Assembly: GCA_030161315.1 (NCBI GenBank) | Contig: BSQW01000005.1 | Location: forward strand, 43,802,274-43,866,273 | Source of the DNA: Eutrema japonicum | Taxonomy: Eukaryota; Streptophyta; Magnoliopsida; Brassicales; Brassicaceae | Reading direction: 5' to 3' | DNA length: 64,000 nucleotides | Part shown: piece after piece, positions 44,811-58,609 of the stretch | How the letters are laid out: every line of letters starts with the position of its first letter | How positions within the stretch are numbered: the first letter of the stretch is position 1 | The notes under the pieces: generated by a model | Databases searched by the model: none | What the model was told of the DNA's origin: nothing | What the model saw: the letters and a program-made list of their open reading frames with translations, nothing else | Position numbers and translations under genes: made by a program

Positions 44811-47800
44811 TATATACATGTATTATCGTTTTTGTAGAATTACAGCAAATTGCGTTAATCAATACTTTAAAATGTGTCGCCAGGTCAAATCGGTGAATCA
44901 CATGTTAAATAATCTTAGTCTTTTCCTTATAATTATTTTTTTATTGTACAAAAAAAATATTTTAAAACATTTTATACATATTAAAAATTTATTAAAAGTT
45001 TAATATTATTATTTATTAATATATTAAACAATTTTTTTAATTAATACATTTAAACAATAAAATTAAAACTGAATTTTTATTCAAAATTATAAATTAAAAA
45101 CATAAAATAACATTTTTTGTAAAACGAAAATAAAATTTTAAAATGATATTTTTATAAAACGGAAAGAATAATATATACATAAATACATTATTTATTATTT
45201 TATTCTACTATTTAGTAGTATATGTGCTGCTATTTTCATAGGAAACGCCGTTAATAAATAATTATAATTATAGGGTTAAAATTATAGTTTAGTAAATTAG
45301 AATAAGTAAACTTATAGTAAAAAGATTCGGTCAAATAGGGTTAAAGAAGCTAAACGAAATCAAATGAGTAATAAAATGATAGGTCAAACTGAAAAATCCA
45401 TCAGAGTGAATATCTACAGTAAAAAAAAAGATTAAATTCAGAATCGATAGTCAATCCCGCCGAGATCAAAGACTCGTTCAAGTCGGTGAGTTAAACCGTC
45501 TAAACGTAATGACTAGAACCTAGACTTAAAGACCATTCATGTCAAATCAGACATAGTAAACGAAGACGTTAAACACGATCTCGGAATATAGAACAAGGTC
45601 AAAGGCAAGGAACAAGGACCATATTCCAACTCTCTGTACCATTCTCAACTACAATTTATCTCTAAACTCAAACATTTTTTTTGTATGTAAATCTCTCATG
45701 AGAATCGAAATACTAATCCAGTTTATTTTCCAAGAACCTTGTCCAAAACGCTTTCGGATCTTGTATATTATTATCGAACAACAAATTATTTATTTATTGC
45801 TCGATAGTCTTTCGTTTTTTTTTATTAAAGATAAATTAAAAAAAAATCTATTTTTCTGTTTATAAAGTTTAACCATTGTATTTTTAGCTATAATAATGAT
45901 ATTAATGGTCGAGATCTGGAGTTATTTAAAAAGGAATATCTAGTGAAAAAATTACGGTCAATCATACTATTATTTGTGAAGTCATAATCTTACGTGGCGA
46001 CCTCAGAATAATCCTTTCTCATTCAATTTTTTTTTTGATTATTTGTCATAATTTCATTCGTTACTATCTGATGACATGTCCTCATCACTTAAATCAAACC
46101 GACGCTCGGTTTAACTAAATCGATTGATTTATTCCAAATTTCATGTCTTAATCTTGGTTTATCGGTTGATCACTTTTTGTTATTATTAGGGTTTAACAAC
46201 CGGGGGATCGATCCGTCTTCTAATCGGTATATATGAATGATTTTTCATACCAAGCCGATTATTAGGTCCCATACCAACCCGGTCGGGTAGTAATCGACAC
46301 TCAAATTTGTAGAACAAAAAAAAATCTAAATAATGTGTAAAAAACCAAAATAATTTGAATATGCTTCTAGACCAATCCAGGCGATTAACCAATGAGCAGT
46401 AGTAAACCAAGTAACGTTTATTTGGTTATGCATCGTATTTGTCACTTATAGTCGTCGCCCTTTGATGTTAATCCATGCAATTAACCTATGATGTTAATCA
46501 AGAAAGATAAAAAACCGATGGTTAACCGGTTTGTGTTCTTTTGAAAAAAACAAACCAAATATCTTATGTTATATTCGATAATTGTAAGTAAATATATTCT
46601 GTTAATATAATGCTAATGATAATGACAACCATCGACTTATATAAATTGGAAATTATACAATTTAAATGGCGCCTAGATAAGAAGAATATACTATTTCTTG
46701 GTTCAAATTTTTAATCTCCTAAACCCGGTTCGATGGGTTATTCTGTGTTTGGCTCAATTGGAACCGGTTCTCTTCTTTTAAAAAAACCGGAGCCGAGTTA
46801 TTCATGTGGTACACTTTACGATTTCGATATGGTTCTTCCATTATGTGGTTATAAACCGTATGATTTGATTAGTCAAAATTTTTTTTTTTTTTTGAGCTGG
46901 ACATTTTAGCCTATCAAGTATTCGATAGCATGTTGATAGCACTTTGGTTTGGTTAGATAGTTTTGTTTATTTTTTGATTCTTTGGATTGCACGGTATAAT
47001 CAATTAATGTGGGTTAGATTTTGAAACTGTTAATGTTAGTTCATGTTAACAGTTGCAAACTTTCGGTCCGGGATCGGGTTATATTCGGGTGTTGAGTGTT
47101 TTTGCGTGGGTTGCGATAGGCCCAAAATAAGCAGAAATATATTTGAATCGTAAATGTTGATAAAAAGTAAAATTTTGGTTATATCGATAATTTTATAAAA
47201 GGAATTTTTATATTTTATCGATAATGATTAAGGTAAATCATGTCCATATCCAAAAAGTGGGTAGAGTCGTTCTTACAACCCGGTAATTTTGCATCCCAGC
47301 GTTGCTTGCGTATTTTGTTTAATTACATGTTCTCTATATTTTTTTCGGTTCTAATACATTTTTTGTGGCCTTTGGACAGGGCAACCTGTTTCACAGTGAC
47401 GGTTTAATAACGATATGGATTATATGTTCCTGTGTTTTGTCTAGGTTTCTTTTGGGTTTGACATTTGGATTGATTGTTTGTTTATTTGTTGCTATTTATA
47501 ATATTCCTCGCCTTTTGATTTTTTTCTTGGTTGGTTAGGTTCTTACAGTTTTTTCTGTCTTTTTTCAGCTCAATTTGCTTCCGTTGTTCATCTTGATATG
47601 CTCACGAATTCGTGTAAGTCTCTTCCTATTTGGTTGTATCGGCCTATATCGGGCACCAATGAGTTTTGTTGCCATGGAAGTATTTATCGTACCGCTTGCA
47701 ATCCGTTGCGTTCATATAATGTTCCCTATGTCTTTCGTGAGGACAAAGACACATTTCATAGATTTTGTCTATTTTTATGGAATTCATTTCTTATCTGTTT

Positions 47801-48653
47801 TCGTGTTTATCGTGGAAATTGCTCATAAGTGTTTTTTTTTTGTGTAAAAATAAGTGTTTTTGTTATTTAAAATAAAATAAAATTGGATGTCATGCTATGC
47901 AGCACTCAGCTCGTGGGTTTTCTCTCGGAGATTCGCTGCTGATTTGGCGAGTTGCAGGTTCTTTAGTGACAGCTTTTTGTATTCAAAACTTTCACTTAAG
48001 TTTCTTTGGGATTTTTGATCGAATGAGTGGGTGGTTCGTCGACGAGTGTCGTAACATGTGCATTACGAGTGTCGTAACATGTGAAGAAGTTTTGTTTATA
48101 GAACTGTGTAGAATGATATTTTATTTTTAATTTTACAAAATGTTTTTTTATTGTGTGTTTGTTTTGTCTTGTGTTTTCCCCCATTCTAAAGGGAGTCTAT
48201 GGAGTCAATGATCGTAACATGTGCATTACGTCAAATATTCGGTGCAACACCATCATGTTTCAAAGTTTTTGGTTTCGGTTTGTTGTATTCAAAACCGTCA
48301 ACCAAATTTGAATGGGACGTTCGATCGGGTTAGTATGGATGGTTTGCCGGCGCGTGTCGGATATTAATGGTGATATATAAATTCCTTTGTTAGATTTTTT
48401 GTATATGGTTTTTTTATATATTTGTTTCCTTTTTTTTTTTTTTTTTTTCAAATTCACGCTTTTTATTTTTTAATTTTTTTTTTAAATATCAGAGGTGATG
48501 GTAATTAATGGTGGAGAGGGTGATACTCGTGGTGATGATATGGATGACCCTTTTGGTTGTGATGATGAGTCATATAGAGATGAGGATATGGTATAGGTGA
48601 TCATGGCAGTGATATTACTGGCGGTGAGGGTGATCGTCGATGGTATTGGTGAC
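44811..48653. other. Degraded repeat-derived DNA
   Basis: No gene that I can name. Short open frames at 47575-48130 have splice-like borders and two overlapping frames, but no domain. From 48490 acidic repeats of GGTGATG/GATGAT suggest the remnant of a coding exon of a transposon. The segment may be part of the dead Helitron whose helicase is at 51392-52590. Confidence 0.35.
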
Positions 48654-49368
48654 CAGTGGCGGAGGTAAAACTTTTTTTACCGGGGGCAGAAAATATATAT
48701 ACTAAAATAATTATCTACAAATATATTTTACGTTTACTCATAACTAAAATTTGGTTTAATCACCGTTTCTTATGTTACATCTTTAAATAATATTTGTTAG
48801 ATAAAATAAACGAGATAATCATTAAAAATCGATCAATGAAGCGATATTTGAATTTACAGTTTATAAATATAAACCCTAGATTTTTCAATGAATTTAATTT
48901 CTATAATCATTAATTTAACAAAAAGATAAGAGTATAATCTAAACATGTGAAAGTAAAATATAAAAAGACAAAAAAATATTAATTTGAAATTCAACAGAAA
49001 ACTGATAGTTTAGTTTTTTGTTTTTGTTCATCGAAAAACTTAAAAAGGAACAAAGATAAAATGTTCCGTTTTATGATTTTTTTTATTTTGTGTTGGGAAA
49101 AAATAGATATATAATAGATAACATTTTTATTTAATTTAGGGATAAGCAATAAATCATTCATAATTGCATTTTAATTGAGTTTCAAACTAAACGTGAGCTC
49201 AACTAAACAAATAAATTAGGCTTTTTACTACTAAATTATTTTTTTTATGGGGTCAAACTTTTTTTTAAAAGTGGGGTCAGTTAAATTTATTTGAGGATAT
49301 AACATAAAAACAAAAAAAAATCATAAGGGTAAGCTGACCCCACTATAGCCCAAGTAGCTCCGCCCCTG
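48654..49368. mobile_element. Non-autonomous hAT element, 715 bp, perfect 8-bp TSD
   Basis: Ends CAGTGGCGGAG and (complement) CAGGGGCGGAG, flanked on both sides by TTGGTGAC (48646-48653 and 49369-49376). The interior is AT-rich and non-coding. Confidence 0.85.
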
Positions 49369-50438
49369 TTGGTGACCATATGAGTCCGATGACTGAGTCG
49401 GTGGCGTTTGAGGTTTGAGAAAAAGTTTGAGGCTAGAAATTATTTGGTTTTGTCTTTAAGAGAGATGATTGAGGCCATACCAATAGGCTATGTTCCTGTA
49501 GGTGGTTTAGCAGTTTCCACATCAGTGTTGATAATAATGTCGCACGTAGTTTGTACCTTATCAGTGAGTCTCCATAATAAATTTGGTTACGTGATAATGA
49601 AGTTTCTTCTTAGTCTTTAAGAATTTTTTTTTGAGGATTCATAACTTTATAAGGTAAAAATAGAGATTTGGTTCAAATTTTCTATGGATGTAAGCTTCAT
49701 TCATTTGCTATATAATGTTTCATTATGTATCAGCTTTAAATTATACCCTTTTTGAATCTGAGCTGGTTTGATACTAATAAAAGAAGCAAAACACGATCAT
49801 GAGGATTCACAAACTGGTCCTTATGTTAATCGACACGTTATGAAGAGTAATTCAGCACCTCTTATCTTTTAAGCTTATGATGATCCAAGTAACTTGGAGC
49901 AAGGTCTGCAATATAATTAAATTAACATCATATTCAAAAGATGAATATTTGTCTGTTTTTTTTCGGTTTAGGATGGTTTGTGGTTTTCTTCTTGGCTTCG
50001 GATTTTCTTTTGATTTCAATGTGTATATTATTTTAGAGAGTTTTGTTTGTGTATATACACGAAGTAGCATGATTTTTTTTTAGTTTGGTTAAAAGACTTG
50101 CATCTTTGTGCCAATGGTTCCATTACGTTGTACGAAAGCGCTGGCGAAGCTCCGATTCCTGCTCCGATTTCGGAATCGTCAAAAACAATAAAAAGTTATT
50201 TAATTTTGTATTGAAAACTGAAAACATCACTTATTTGAGAACAAAAAAACCTTAAAACATCACTTATTTAAGACAGATGGAGTAATATTTATATTATGTA
50301 TTGGTATTTTGTTGTTTAAACTTTAAAACATTTTTTTTAAAATGATATTATGTTTAATACTAAAATGTCCAAAACAAAGCCAAATTATAAACCGGATTAT
50401 CCATCTATAAATAAACAAATATATCAACTTTAAAAAAT

Positions 50439-50470
50439 TTAGTTTATACCCGCACAAGGTGCGGAAGATG
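50439..50470 (-). other. Helitron-like 3' terminus
   Basis: On the minus strand the hairpin CCGCACCTTGTGCGGG is followed by TATAAACTAA and then A. It resembles a Helitron 3' end. Its orientation is opposite to the helicase remnant to the right, so it belongs to another element or to a rearrangement. Confidence 0.35.
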
Positions 50471-51391
50471 CAATTTCATCTCACGAGTAGTTGAGTGAAT
50501 GTGATGAGATATCACAAGATGGGAAACAAAGATGCTAACACCGTGATCTCAAGGACATGTTGCTTCACACATTCCATATCAGTTCTTTAAAACTAGATTT
50601 TTAAAAGAAGAAGAAGAAAATAAAGCTACCGTTCGAGAGAAGCAAGACAAGTTTTATTCGATTGGTGGAATGTTCATTACAAGTGGCCTTACCCTACTGT
50701 AAGCCAAAAACACATTTTATGTTCATCGAGCTAACCATAATTACAATAATAGGAGTTAATCGTTAACGTAATCGTCTATGCCATCTAACCATAATTACAA
50801 TAGTGGGAGTTAATCGTTAACATAACGTAATCGTCTCAGACATTACCACACATTTATTATGTTCTCTATATTCTTGGTTTGCTCTTTCTTACCTTCATTT
50901 ATTATGTTTTTTCTCTCTATGTATGGTTTAGTTTGTTTGTTAAAATCTGTTGAGCAACAAGACATAGTAGTTAAACAATCCTTTGTTTCTTAATTTTCCT
51001 CTTTGGCTCGAAATTGATGCGAAGTGATGACGTGTATTTTTTGTTTTCGCAGCTATACACGTCATGTCAGTATCACTGATCAAAATCATTTTTTTTTAAC
51101 TAACTTTGGTCTTGGTTTGAATCAAGAACCGAGTTTGAATATAAGCTTTGATGGAAACACTCTTGGGTATAGCCGGATCTCTGGCAACCAATACTTCACC
51201 AAACCGTTATAACTCTCCAATCGGATTCAATAGAGGCGATTCTGCTTACAACCGAGCAATAAATACTTGTGGGGAAACAAAACTGATTGTTTATGCTTCC
51301 TTCTCACTAGATACTCTTATAGAAGTTTATAAGGACTGATCATTAGGGTTCACCGTACTGGACCACTAGAAAATATATACTTCAGCACTTA

Positions 51392-52590
51392 CGTTCCGGT
51401 GATGAGTAAGCATTGTTTTGAAACGTTGGAAGCATGTGTGTTGTGCTAAAGTGTGATAAGCCATTCGAAGGTAAGGTTATCGTATTTGGTAGAGATTTTA
51501 GACAAATATTGCCAGTTATCCGGGATGGATCTAGGGTGGAAACGGTTTTAGATGCTCTTAATTCATCAGTGCTTTGGAAGGGTTGTAAGGTTTTCATGCT
51601 TACAAGAAACATGAGGCTTCACGTGGGTCTTAGTGATCGTGATGCCGAAGATCTAAAATCTATTTTGGTGTTGATTCTGGACATCGAAGACGGTAAGGCC
51701 ATTTTGAGCGAGTCTAACAGTGGTAAGTCTGAAATCAAGATTCATGAAGATTTGTTGATAATTGATTGCGACGATTCTGTTAGATCAATTGCGAGAGAGA
51801 TCTACGGAGATTAGTTTGCCACGAGAACTGATCCTAAGTTCTTTAAGGAGAATGCTATATTGAGATGATTAATGATTAATTATATGCTACCGCAGTTACC
51901 AAGTAATAGTGTTTTGTTTCATGTCTTCTATTGTGTCATTAGTATTTATATATGTTTATGTGTTGCCTTAACCGTAACCATGTTTGTTCATTTGGTAAGT
52001 GATGAAAAAATTTATCTATGTTTTGATAGTATCGAAACTCCTTATAGAAGTACTACATATGACATGGTTTACACGCAAAAGTTCCTAAACAGTGTCAATA
52101 CTTCTGGGTTTCCTAACCGTAAGTTGGCATTGAAGGTAGGTGCTATTATTATGTTTCTCAGAAACATTGATCCAAAAGGTATATTGTGCAATTGAACACG
52201 ATTGATAGTTACTCAGATGGCTAATCATGTTATCGAACCTAGGGCTATTACAGGAAAGTTTAACCAAGGTCTCGATGATAGGGTCTTGATACCTAGGATG
52301 TTCGTTTCTCATATGGATACATGGTTCCCTTTTAGAATGCGACATCGACAATTTCTTATATCACTTGCATTTGCAATGACTATAAATAAAAGCCATGAAA
52401 AACTCTAGAAAGGGTGAGTTTGTTTTTACCAAGGCATGTCTTCTCTCATGGACATCTTTATGTTGTCGTTTCCAGGGTTACTTTGAGGAGTGGTTTGAAA
52501 ATCCTCATCACGGACAAAAATAGAAAGTTACAAAAGAAAACCATTAATGTTGTCTACATAGAAGTTTTCGAAAACCAATTTAGTTTGGTT
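51392..52590 (+). pseudogene. Helitron Pif1-type helicase remnant
   Basis: The C-terminal half of a Helitron Rep/helicase protein, read in several frames: SKHCFETLEAC at 51400, VIVFGRDFRQILPVI and LTRNMRL at 51460-51620, ALKVGAIIMFLRNIDP near 52125, FPFRMRHRQFLISLAFAMTI near 52330, and HLYVVVSRVTLRSGLKIL near 52450. Compared with the family, FGGDFRQ has become FGRDFRQ, and the segments are separated by stop codons and frameshifts. The HUH replication-initiator domain is not recognised upstream. A dead autonomous Helitron. Confidence 0.8.
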
Positions 52591-55361
52591 TGTCGTTTGT
52601 TTTTGTTTTGTTTTTTTATTTTTTTTATTTTGCTTTGTTCATTTGGGAAAACATGGATATGAGAATTCTTGTTGGTTTTGCTATGGTTATGGTTATCTAT
52701 ATACCAGGTTAGCGCAAAATATTAACTTTATGATCTAACTGAATGTTTTGACACACTAGCAAACAATATTTTTAATATCATCCAAAGAAAGCATGTAAAC
52801 ATGTAATTTACATGATCATGATGATTCTTAACAAAGTTTAAATCTCGCGGTATCAGGAGGATTCCTAACAAATTTACATGATCATAAACATGTAATTTAG
52901 ACTTATGTATCAACATGTAACAAACTAAACAACCTCCTTTTGGTTGAAAGCATGTAAACAAAGTATCTTGCATTAACTTCACCATGCGAATTCTTAACAA
53001 AGTTTTAGCCTCAAGTCAACTACGACCTTATATTAGTATTTAAATGATATTTTCAGATTTCTAGCTCTTTAAAAGCATAGTTTTAAAAAACATACAATGC
53101 ATGCAAAACAGAGTATGTGGGTGACCTCACAAAGACTTGAATTTTTTTGTAAGCACTTTAGGTGTACCTTAAACAGTTGTGGTAACGAGTAAAACATTCA
53201 ATAAAAAGTTGTTGACCTTGGAGAAAACTTGAATCGCTAGGAGTATGATTTGGCAATAAATACATTTGGCGAAAATACTCATTTTTGGGCGGTCGTTTTA
53301 ATATTTGTATCACCGCCAATATCGTCACCACCATCACAATTTCATCTATCTTGACTGATGGTTCCTTATAGCATGTGGACTCGGAAAGAAGCTAGCGTCT
53401 AACTGAGGCCAAAGGATCCATATTAGATAGCTATTAATTATGCTCTCTAGGTGGATATTAATAATAGTTGTTCCGGTACCACCTCATAAACATGAGCCAA
53501 TCACATCCTTATTAAAAGATGTTTGCAAAAGATTAAGGCTACGAAATGCTCAAACATGAGAGTTATGATTGGCACATGTTTTTTATAGTGTTATGGAGGA
53601 CTTTTGGAATAAAAGTGGTGAAGGATATCGTTTATAAAAAGGTCCACCGGGTTCATCCTTATCACATTTTTGGATATGTGCATCCTAATGTATAACATTT
53701 TTTTACTTCCTCTTCATCTATAGGTCGATTCGGATTTTCATTGTTGGATAACTAATTATGATAATCGATAAACAAGTTGTGGATAATGTATAATTTTAAA
53801 AACAAAATTAAACCCGGCAACAATACGTGATTTGAAGGTATTAATCAATAAACAAGTTGGTTTAATCCACTCTTTTGAATTATTGTTTTTTAAATACTGA
53901 TTTTGAGATATTTTGTAGGTTTTTAGATATCGGTTTTCTTTCTGAGGAATCGGGGCGGTGGAATATGTTAGAACACTCCCAATCTTTTATTTCGCAATGA
54001 ACTCCTTATAACGTTCCAAAAAACAAAAACAAAAATGTTTCGGTTATTAAAAACACATCAAACGAAAGCCAAAGAACAAATAACGAAAGACAAATAAAAA
54101 AGTGGCTGGGTATGACCTTCTCGGGGATTTGGTATAAAAGAGACGGGTATTGTAGGGGTATATATAGCCTCACAAAGACGCTAGGGTTTTGAAAATAATT
54201 TCCATTTTAAAACAAAAATCAGTAAAGATAAATATAGAAAATATTGAAGTATATCATATATATGATAATCATGAAAAACAAAATCGGTCCTTTGTCTATT
54301 AGGGCGGGGCCCACGGGTTTGGACTCAAATTGACATGCCTAACAGGAGCACGTCGGTCCTTTATCATATACAGAAAATTTTTATCGTGGTGTAAGCATAA
54401 CCATTCATCGTGGATATTTATGGAGCGGAGAGAATTATCCGTTGTTGAATTATCTTGTAATAGTTTTGTAATTTGTTTGTAATTATTTTTAAAAAAAATA
54501 GAAATATGAAAAATACAACTGTATTACTACCAGAGTCCAGATATATAAACAAAATAAAAAATAGCGGATATTAATGGGTAGGATTTTGGAAAGCTACATC
54601 AAATCATTCCCCACGTTCGCTTTGCTATCCTACTATTTTGTTATAATTGCGAATTATGAATTATCGCATGATACTTTCCCTTTTTAATTCTTTTTAATAC
54701 TATTAAATAATTAATATCAAACACACAACACGTTCAGTTTTATCTTTTTTTATTAATTTTTTTTTTTTATAATACCATTCGTCTTCGCTGCTTACTGGAC
54801 AATGAAATAGGCGTTTGTTTTCTTTTGTTCATTTTATTGGGAGTTATCTCAGTTTTCCAAAATAACAAAAAAAAAATTGATGGCTGAAGAATATCCGACG
54901 GCTACAGTATCATGTTGTATGTTTGGTTCACCATACCAAGGTAGAAAAGTTAATTAGTGTCCCGATCAAGATCGTTGGTACTGATTACTAGCCGAACTAA
55001 TGAGATGTGCTCAAACATACCTAAACTTTTAAATATTTGAATATCCATACATGAATTTTATTATTTTTGGCCAAATCATACATTGACCCGGATTCTGTCA
55101 GTCAACCCATTAAACCATTAACAGAGCTGACTCAGCTGCCACGGTAAAATCCCGTTGGAATGATAGTCAATACGACGTCGTTTTGAAAAAAAAAAACAAT
55201 TTGTTCAACCAGCGATTTGAACCTGGATTGATCGATGTGCGAGCGAGAGAAATACCAACAAGCCAGAGTTATTTATTAGTATCTATCACACAAAAAGTGT
55301 TAAGTCGAGAAACAAAGGTTTAAAAAACAAAAAAAACTAGAAAACCAAACCTCCGACGACA
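52591..55361. other. Intergenic DNA without recognised genes
   Basis: AT-rich sequence. I found no domain, RNA gene or clear transposon end. The phrase ATTCTGTCAGTCAACCCATT at about 55095 recurs near 56160/58611 around the hAT insertion, pointing to an older repeat. Confidence 0.4.
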
Positions 55362-55913
55362 ATGTCGGCTGCAACATCCCCGTTCAAATCGAAGCAAGAT
55401 CGGGCCTGTGTGACAGGAAATCCCTTTATCATTTGGATTAAATCGGTTTCGGTTCAATTATTTTTCTCTCGTTATATGTGTAAAGCGTTGGCCATTTTTA
55501 CAATTAATCAATCAAACTATTTCTCATCTCTCTCTCTCTCTCGTCTTCTTCCTCATCTCATTTCTTCTGTTTCTCATCCTTATTTCTTCATTCTCTTCTT
55601 TCTGATAGATCCAAGATCTATCCAATTTATCGGTTACAGAGTTTCCCGTTACAGTATGTATCTACATCTTAAGTGCACTCAGCTACAAACCTTCCCACAA
55701 AAACACCACATTGTGCGGCGGCGGAAAGAGACATCACCGGCGGGAGAGAGAGGAGGAGAAGAAATTGAGAGATTTGAAGTTCTTCTGGCTTTATCTGCCA
55801 CCATACTGGTTCCCTTGCCGTACCCGAATCTGCCGTCGTTGCCGACTCTACTGCCGCTTCTGTCTTTGCCTTTCCCTTTTCTTCCTTTCGGAAACCCTAA
55901 TCAGCCGATTTGA
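55362..55913 (+). other. Open reading frame of 183 codons, coding status doubtful
   Basis: The frame starts MSAATSPFKSKQDRACVTG. Its middle is CT-rich (FSSLSLSRLLPHLISS) like a leader, and its end is a Leu/Pro run from a CCG/CTT-rich stretch. GATTTGAAGTTCTTCTGG occurs twice (55771, 55909), the second after a stop. No domain recognised. It may be the first exon of a small species-specific gene or just leader sequence. Confidence 0.2.
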
Positions 55914-56170
55914 AGTTCTTCTGGATTTTTTTTTATTTTACTGTCATCTTTCAGGCGGTTGCATCATCACAAGAGCCTGATTTGGTCGAACTTACACAAC
56001 CGATGCAAGCAAGCAATGTCTAATTCACCAGTTCTATCTTTATATCTATGTCTTTATGCTAGATTATTTTTATAAAAATATAAAATGAAGGAATGTGCTA
56101 GATAATTTATCTATATCTATGTCTTTATGCTAGAATAAAGATTATTATTCAAATTATTAGTTCTGTCAGT

Positions 56171-58609
56171 TAGGCCTGGGATTATTATCCGGTATCCGTT
56201 ATCCGATCCGATATCCGCTCCGATCCGATCCGAAAAAACGGATATCTGGTGGTTCGGATACGGATACGGATAATAATATAACGAATATCTCGGATACGGA
56301 TACGGATACGGATAATGGTCAAAATTAAATTCGGATATCCGGTATCCGTTTTAACATTTTTATTAAAAAAAAAAATTAGATCCCAAAACCTTTCTTCGTC
56401 TATTAAAAGCAAACGGACAGGAACCAATTGGGTTGCAGAAGAGATACAAAAAAAGAGAGTTAAACAAATTGATCTCGGAGATCGTCATGATTCTTACAAG
56501 TAAGTAAGCTTCTCAATTTCAACCTCTTTTCTTTTCTTTTTTTGCTTTCTGGGTTGTTAAGCTTTAAAAAATTGGATCTTGTTGACAGACTAAGCTCATT
56601 TCTCGTTTTATTGAATCTGGATTTGTTTCTTCTTTTTTTCAATAGAAACTTTAGAGGAAAAAGTTTGGGTCTTTAGACGCTACGCTTTATTTCTCATTCT
56701 ATTGAATCTGGATTTGTTTCCTTTTTCACTACAAGCTAAAAGAAAAGTTTGGGTATTGGATCAGTTTTTGCCTAGTTTCTGCTATAACACAACAGTTAAA
56801 AAGAGACTTTGCAAATGCTTGCCATTTAGAAAACCCAAGTTTGATAAGAAGTGGTTATTGTTCATCTTACAGAATGCTTGCCAATAATCTGTATCCATTA
56901 GACTCTGAAACCCTAGGTGGCTGCTTCTCTTGTTTTCATCCTCGAACCAAAGACATAAGAGTCGATAACTCGATATTGATACCGCTCGATGCCCAACCGA
57001 TTCATCAACGGATTAATCAGGTTCTTTTCAATCCAAACCGATTCATCAACCGATTCATCAACTGATTCATCAGGTTCCTTGAAATCCAACTCTCGTTAAC
57101 CAACCGATTCATCAGGTTCCTTTCAATCCCAGTCGAAAACTTTGTTCCATTTCTCTTGGCTGCTTCTCTTGTTCTTTCGTATTAGAAATGGTTTCCGGCA
57201 AGAAGTGAAGTCTTTAATATTGTGTCTTAATACAGTTTGTAGATGGATTCAACAGCAAACCATGATCCTGCGCCTGAAAGTCATCCGGAAACACATGGAG
57301 GAACTGAAGAGACTGTCTCTTCAACAACTTCTCGTGCATCAAAGAAAAGGTCTAAAGTCTGGCTCAATTTTGTGGATACCGACATTCCGAATAAAGCTAG
57401 GTGTATTCATTGCTCGGTACTGATTAGTTGTAGAACTAAAGATGGTTCCACAACTAGTGCAATGAAAAACCACAGTCAGACATGTCAATTGACTCCTAAA
57501 GAGGTAACTGATGAGAATAAAGATGGTAAAAAGATTAGGCAGTCGACTTTGTATAATCAGAATCAGGTAGATGGGAGTTTTGGGAGCAAAGTACCATCTT
57601 TCTTAGCTTTTAGCCAACCTGCTAGTCGTAAGGCATTAGTTGATAAACATTCATTGATGGATGAAATGTTTGATGATGCTGAGGAAAGTGAAGATTCTGC
57701 TTCAAAATCAGAGTTAGAGTATTATTTGGATGATATTCGAGAGGACCGAAAGAATCAAAGGTTTGATATATTACATTGGTGGAAGACTACGGGGTCTAAG
57801 TATACGATATTGTCACTTATGGCAAGAGACTTGTTAGCTATACCTGTGTCAACAGTTGCATCAGAATCTGCCTTTAGTACAGGTAGTCGAGTTCTAGATC
57901 GTTTCCGTAGCTCTTTGACACCAAGAACTGTGGAAGCTCTTATTTGTACTCAAGATTGGTATCGTGATGGTGAAAAAGATCTAAGAGTTAAAGAAATGCT
58001 TGCTGAAATTGAGGATATCGAATCAGGTAATTAGGCTTTGTTTTCTATGATCTAGTTTATGAATTGTTATAATTGTTTATGTACTCATGAATATTTTCAT
58101 TTACAGAAGTTGCAACATTGGATATTCAAACATGAATTCAGAGGTGAAACTTGGATGAGGTAATGAATCCTAAATCTGATTATTCATATTTGTTCATGTT
58201 GTGTCTTTGTTGTGAAGTAGACAAAGAAGAAGAATAAAAAAGAAAAAGAGTTTTGGTTTTGATTATAAGTAAGCGTGTCTTTTTCTGTTAATTCAGGTTG
58301 TTTAAGATAAACTGAAGATGGACATGTCTTGAAGGTACATTTTCTCTTTTGTTATTTTATCTTATGTATTTCACATTCAGAATTGATGTTGTGTTACTTT
58401 GCTATTATATTTTATGTGAGATCTAAATTTTAAAATTGTAATCAACCTTCGGATCCGGATATTCGCGGATATCCGGTATTTTTACGGATATCCGAAAACC
58501 GGATATCCGGATATTTCAAATCCGAATACGGATAGTAAAACTGTATATCCGGCGGATACGGATACAGATACCTTTAAAAAACAGAGTATCCGTATCCGTT
58601 CCAGGCCTA
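56171..58609 (+). mobile_element. hAT transposon, internally deleted, perfect 8-bp TSD
   Basis: 2439 bp bounded by CTGTCAGT (56163-56170 and 58610-58617). Terminal inverted repeat TAGGCCTGG, followed on both sides by arrays of GGATAC/ATCCG words, the subterminal transposase-binding type. It contains one coding region with leader and 3' introns. The missing core makes it non-autonomous. Confidence 0.92.
57243..58034 (+). CDS. hAT transposase derivative: BED finger joined to hATC dimerisation domain
   Basis: 263 residues, starting at the ATG after the acceptor TTTGTAG. Residues about 30-80 form a BED zinc finger (VWLNFVDTDIPNKARCIHC, then SAMKNHSQTC). After a 50-residue linker (FLAFSQPASRKALVDKHSL) residues about 140-245 form the hATC domain (LEYYLDD, FDILHWWK, LMARDLLAIPVSTVASESAF). 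Full hAT transposases have about 650-750 residues; the RNase H-like core with the first catalytic aspartates and the insertion domain are gone, yet the junction is in frame. A donor (GAATCAG|GTAATT, 58027) and acceptor (TTTACAG, 58106) allow a spliced alternative ending EVATLDIQT. It should bind and dimerise but not cut. Confidence 0.75.
   Translation: MDSTANHDPAPESHPETHGGTEETVSSTTSRASKKRSKVWLNFVDTDIPNKARCIHCSVLISCRTKDGSTTSAMKNHSQTCQLTPKEVTDENKDGKKIRQSTLYNQNQVDGSFGSKVPSFLAFSQPASRKALVDKHSLMDEMFDDAEESEDSASKSELEYYLDDIREDRKNQRFDILHWWKTTGSKYTILSLMARDLLAIPVSTVASESAFSTGSRVLDRFRSSLTPRTVEALICTQDWYRDGEKDLRVKEMLAEIEDIESGN

Noticed and set aside
56220..56330. GGATACGGATAC repeats as a separate satellite
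   Set aside because: They are the subterminal repeats of the hAT element and are mirrored at its other end (58440-58600).
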